Positions 61,987 to 64,000 of a stretch of DNA of 64,000 bases are shown piece after piece; position 1 is the first letter of the stretch; the number at the start of each line of letters is the position of its first letter. Made by a program: the position numbers and the translations under genes. The stretch comes from an uncultured Pseudomonadota bacterium (GTDB taxonomy: Bacteria > Pseudomonadota > Gammaproteobacteria > Ga0077536). The stretch is taken from the NCBI GenBank assembly GCA_902557415.1, contig CACEAA010000002.1, positions 31,554 through 95,553 of the forward strand, read 5' to 3'. The notes below the pieces were generated by a model. It saw only the letters and a program-made list of their open reading frames with translations. It was not told the DNA's origin and searched no databases.

Positions 61987-63192
61987 TCAGTGCTCACCAG
62001 AAGACAGAATTTCTTCAGCCTCAAGCTGTGCTATTTCTTCCTCAGAATAGTTCAAAAAATCTTTTAAAATTTCCACATTATGCTGACCTAGAGTCGGGGC
62101 TACTAAATCCAATCGCTCCGGTTGATCAGAAAACCGTAAAGGAAACCCTGGAATTACAAGCTCTCCCATAATTGGGTCTTTTATCTGACGAACCATTCCT
62201 CGCTCTTTAAAGTATGGATGATTAATAGCCTCAACGGGATCAAGTACCGGAGCCGTAGGCACTCGATGATCGTCTAAATGCTTGAGTATATCGTCATTGC
62301 TTGGGAAAGTGGCCATCCATTCCTCAATAATCACAATCAACTCTTCTTGTCTTTTACCCCGTTCACCAGCTTCGCTATAACGCGGGTCATTTTCTAGATC
62401 AGGCCTGCCTATAGCTTCGCAGACATTCTTCCATTGAGGCTGTAATGCTAGAATTACAATATAGCCTGACGGACCCTTAAAAGTGCCAAAAGGCGCAATT
62501 AATTCGTGATGGGCACCTTGCCGATGAGGCCGAAACTCTCCATTGGTCAGGCTGTATCCTTGTAATGAAACGTCATGGTTATGAAACATCGCATCCACCA
62601 TACTTATGTCGAGCCACTGACCACGTCCTGTTCTCTCACGATGAAATAAAGCATATCCAATGGCAGAAAATGCGTGCACTCCGCTACCGATATCGGCGAT
62701 ACCTATACCAACCGGCAAAGGAGGTCCGTCTCTTTCACCGTTCATATGCATCAGACCGGAGAAAGCCTGTGCTGCCCAATCAAACCCGGTTTTATGAGAG
62801 AGCGTGCTTTCTCTACCATAAGCTGAGACCGACGCCATGATGACGGCGGGATTTATCGCTTGTACCTCAGGCCAGCTTAGATTTTTTTTCTCCATCACGC
62901 CTGGGCCGAAGTTTTCAACTACCACGTCGACCTTTTTTATCAATTTACGCAGAATGTCTATTGACTTTTCTCGCTTTAAATCCAAAGCAATACTTTTCTT
63001 ACCGCGGTTTTGCTGAATAAAATAGCCACTTCTGCCATTTTCAGCTACCGGTAATCCGCGTGAAGGATCACCGGTAGGCGCAAACTCAACCTTAATCACC
63101 TCTGCACCCATTTCAGCCATCAGCCGACCTATAGTTGGCCCAGCAAGATACTGCGTCAGATCTAAAACTTTTATTCCTTCAAGCATTAACAT
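61987..63192 (-). CDS. CaiB/BaiF (class III) CoA-transferase
   Basis: A 401-residue family III CoA-transferase that moves CoA between carboxylic acids. It opens GIKVLDLTQYLAGPTIGRLMAEMGAEVIKVE, has NRGKKSIALDLK and VVVENFGPGVMEK, and the catalytic aspartate is expected near ADIGSGVHAF. GGAGATAT lies upstream of ATG 63192. It sits between the symporter gene and the amidase gene on the same strand, suggesting uptake, activation and amide hydrolysis in one unit. The acid substrate is unknown. Confidence 0.92.
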   Translation of the reverse strand: MLMLEGIKVLDLTQYLAGPTIGRLMAEMGAEVIKVEFAPTGDPSRGLPVAENGRSGYFIQQNRGKKSIALDLKREKSIDILRKLIKKVDVVVENFGPGVMEKKNLSWPEVQAINPAVIMASVSAYGRESTLSHKTGFDWAAQAFSGLMHMNGERDGPPLPVGIGIADIGSGVHAFSAIGYALFHRERTGRGQWLDISMVDAMFHNHDVSLQGYSLTNGEFRPHRQGAHHELIAPFGTFKGPSGYIVILALQPQWKNVCEAIGRPDLENDPRYSEAGERGKRQEELIVIIEEWMATFPSNDDILKHLDDHRVPTAPVLDPVEAINHPYFKERGMVRQIKDPIMGELVIPGFPLRFSDQPERLDLVAPTLGQHNVEILKDFLNYSEEEIAQLEAEEILSSGEH

Positions 63193-63222
63193 TTTTTTAT
63201 ATCTCCATAGCCTTAGTCTAAT

Positions 63223-64000
63223 TCACGACTGAACTCTGTCATATCGATTAAAATAGTCGCTCGCGGCAGCAACTACTTTTGGTGCCAATAAAATAGTAGC
63301 GATTAGGTTAGGTACAATCATCATCGCGTAAAACGTATCTATCATATTAATCGTCATCGCCGAATTCCATAACGCCGCAACTGGGATGAAAAACAAATAA
63401 ATATAAACAAATTTACTACCGTATACTTCCCCTAATAAATACCGTGCACACTTTATCGAATAATAAGCGTACGTGGTCATCGTTGTTACGGCAAATAACG
63501 CAAAGGCAACCGACAAAATATTGGCTCCATATCCAGGTACAGAAGACTCAAATGCCTTCGCCGCCATAATAATACCTGTATCAGACCCATCCGCACCCAA
63601 GCCTGCTGTCAAGATAACTAAGGCGGTCAGAGTGCATATTAAATGCGTGTCAATAACCGGGCCAAGCATACCAACTAATCCTTCTCGTACCGGCTCAGAT
63701 GTTTGTGCTGCACCATGTGCCAGTGCTTCGGTCCCAACTCCAGCCTCATTTGAAAACACCGCTCGTCTAACGCCCATAACCAAAACCTCTCGAAAAGTAA
63801 TCCCAGCGGCGCCACCCATACCGGCCTCCGGAGTAAAAGCACCGTATATGATCGATGTAAAAACAGTAGGAACTAACCCAATATTCTTAAAGACCACTAA
63901 CAAACTGCCAACTATATAGATGGCGCACATCAATGGTACTAGTGTACCAGCCACTTTCCCGATCCTGACACTGCCTCCTATTACAACTCCACCTACAACT
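63223..64000 (-). CDS. Sodium:alanine/glycine symporter family (AGCS) transporter (partial, 5' end outside window)
   Basis: The C-terminal 258 codons of an AGCS-family inner-membrane transporter. The family signature GVRRAVFSNEAGVGTEALAHGAAQTSEP and the segment GLVGMLGPVIDTHLICTLTALVIL are clear, followed by at least four further hydrophobic segments. The frame stays open to base 64000 (VVGGVVIGGSVRIGKVAG precedes the first internal start), so the N-terminus is missing. It takes up a small amino acid or related compound with sodium. It is the only transporter seen and lies just upstream of the CoA-transferase operon. Confidence 0.9.
   Translation of the reverse strand, partial: VVGGVVIGGSVRIGKVAGTLVPLMCAIYIVGSLLVVFKNIGLVPTVFTSIIYGAFTPEAGMGGAAGITFREVLVMGVRRAVFSNEAGVGTEALAHGAAQTSEPVREGLVGMLGPVIDTHLICTLTALVILTAGLGADGSDTGIIMAAKAFESSVPGYGANILSVAFALFAVTTMTTYAYYSIKCARYLLGEVYGSKFVYIYLFFIPVAALWNSAMTINMIDTFYAMMIVPNLIATILLAPKVVAAASDYFNRYDRVQS

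Noticed and set aside
63473..63919. Plus-strand 148-codon frame opposite the symporter
   Set aside because: Antisense to clear AGCS transmembrane segments; no independent support.
1..64000. tRNA, rRNA, CRISPR arrays, insertion sequences and att sites
   Set aside because: I looked for clover-leaf sequences, regularly spaced repeats, transposase genes and terminal repeats and found none.

Overview
The window is a gene-dense stretch of a proteobacterial chromosome, AT-leaning by eye. It holds about 52 protein genes, no RNA gene, no mobile element and no gene-free gap above 300 bases. glnD and a glutathione-dependent gloB point to Proteobacteria, most likely a free-living aerobic gammaproteobacterium. 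The rest of the content (flavin monooxygenases, hydantoinase-like proteins, quinoproteins, a UGSC selenoprotein) recalls marine heterotrophs, but that habitat is inference. Nearly every gene is a catabolic enzyme. I recognise no transcriptional regulator anywhere, and the only transporter is the sodium:alanine-type symporter cut by the right edge.

Layout. 1-5509 (minus): Rieske oxygenase, NicX-like ring-cleavage dioxygenase, alpha/beta hydrolase, amidase, Rieske ferredoxin, maleate isomerase (cut by the left edge). This gene order mirrors the 2,5-dihydroxypyridine to fumarate route. 5666-7964: a crotonase, a divergent hydrolase and a small unknown gene. 7980-14137 (minus): crotonase, PQQ dehydrogenase, MxaJ/XoxJ-like periplasmic binding protein, second PQQ dehydrogenase and beta-hydroxyacid dehydrogenase. 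Both quinoproteins carry the extra Asp typical of lanthanide-dependent enzymes. 14299-15760: crotonase and a CoA-pyrophosphatase-type Nudix protein. 15911-19496 (plus): acyl-CoA dehydrogenase, DUF3237, luciferase-like monooxygenase and an acetoacetate-decarboxylase-like protein. 19550-24236 (minus): two near-duplicate luciferase-like oxidoreductases, an SDR and an acyl-CoA ligase.

24375-28631 (minus): lipocalin, tungsten-type aldehyde oxidoreductase, D-aminoacylase-like amidohydrolase. 28748-32967 (plus): amidohydrolase, then a DUF1800/DUF1501 exported pair. 32964-34911 (minus): a thioredoxin-like two-domain protein followed by a UGSC-family selenoprotein whose in-frame TGA at 33210-33212 would make ordinary gene callers split it. 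35116-37346 (plus): SDR, Cys-less thiolase-like protein and DUF35 partner. 37357-39660 (minus): hydrolase and amidase. 39920-43802: NTF2-like protein, glnD, gloB. 43941-46496 (plus): hydrolase and Baeyer-Villiger monooxygenase. 46508-50771 (minus): GlnT/GmaS-type synthetase with glxBCD (mgsABC-like). 50971-56014 (minus): SDR and hyuAB. 56222-57853 (plus): acyl-CoA ligase. 57873-64000 (minus): Nudix, lone hyuA, amidase, CaiB-type CoA-transferase, symporter.

Taken together the region looks like an assembly of small modular operons, each breaking down an N-heterocycle, amide, ketone, alcohol or acyl-CoA. Operons are tight (many 1-4 bp stop/start overlaps) and often divergent. Several divergent or leader regions contain palindromes that may bind regulators encoded elsewhere.
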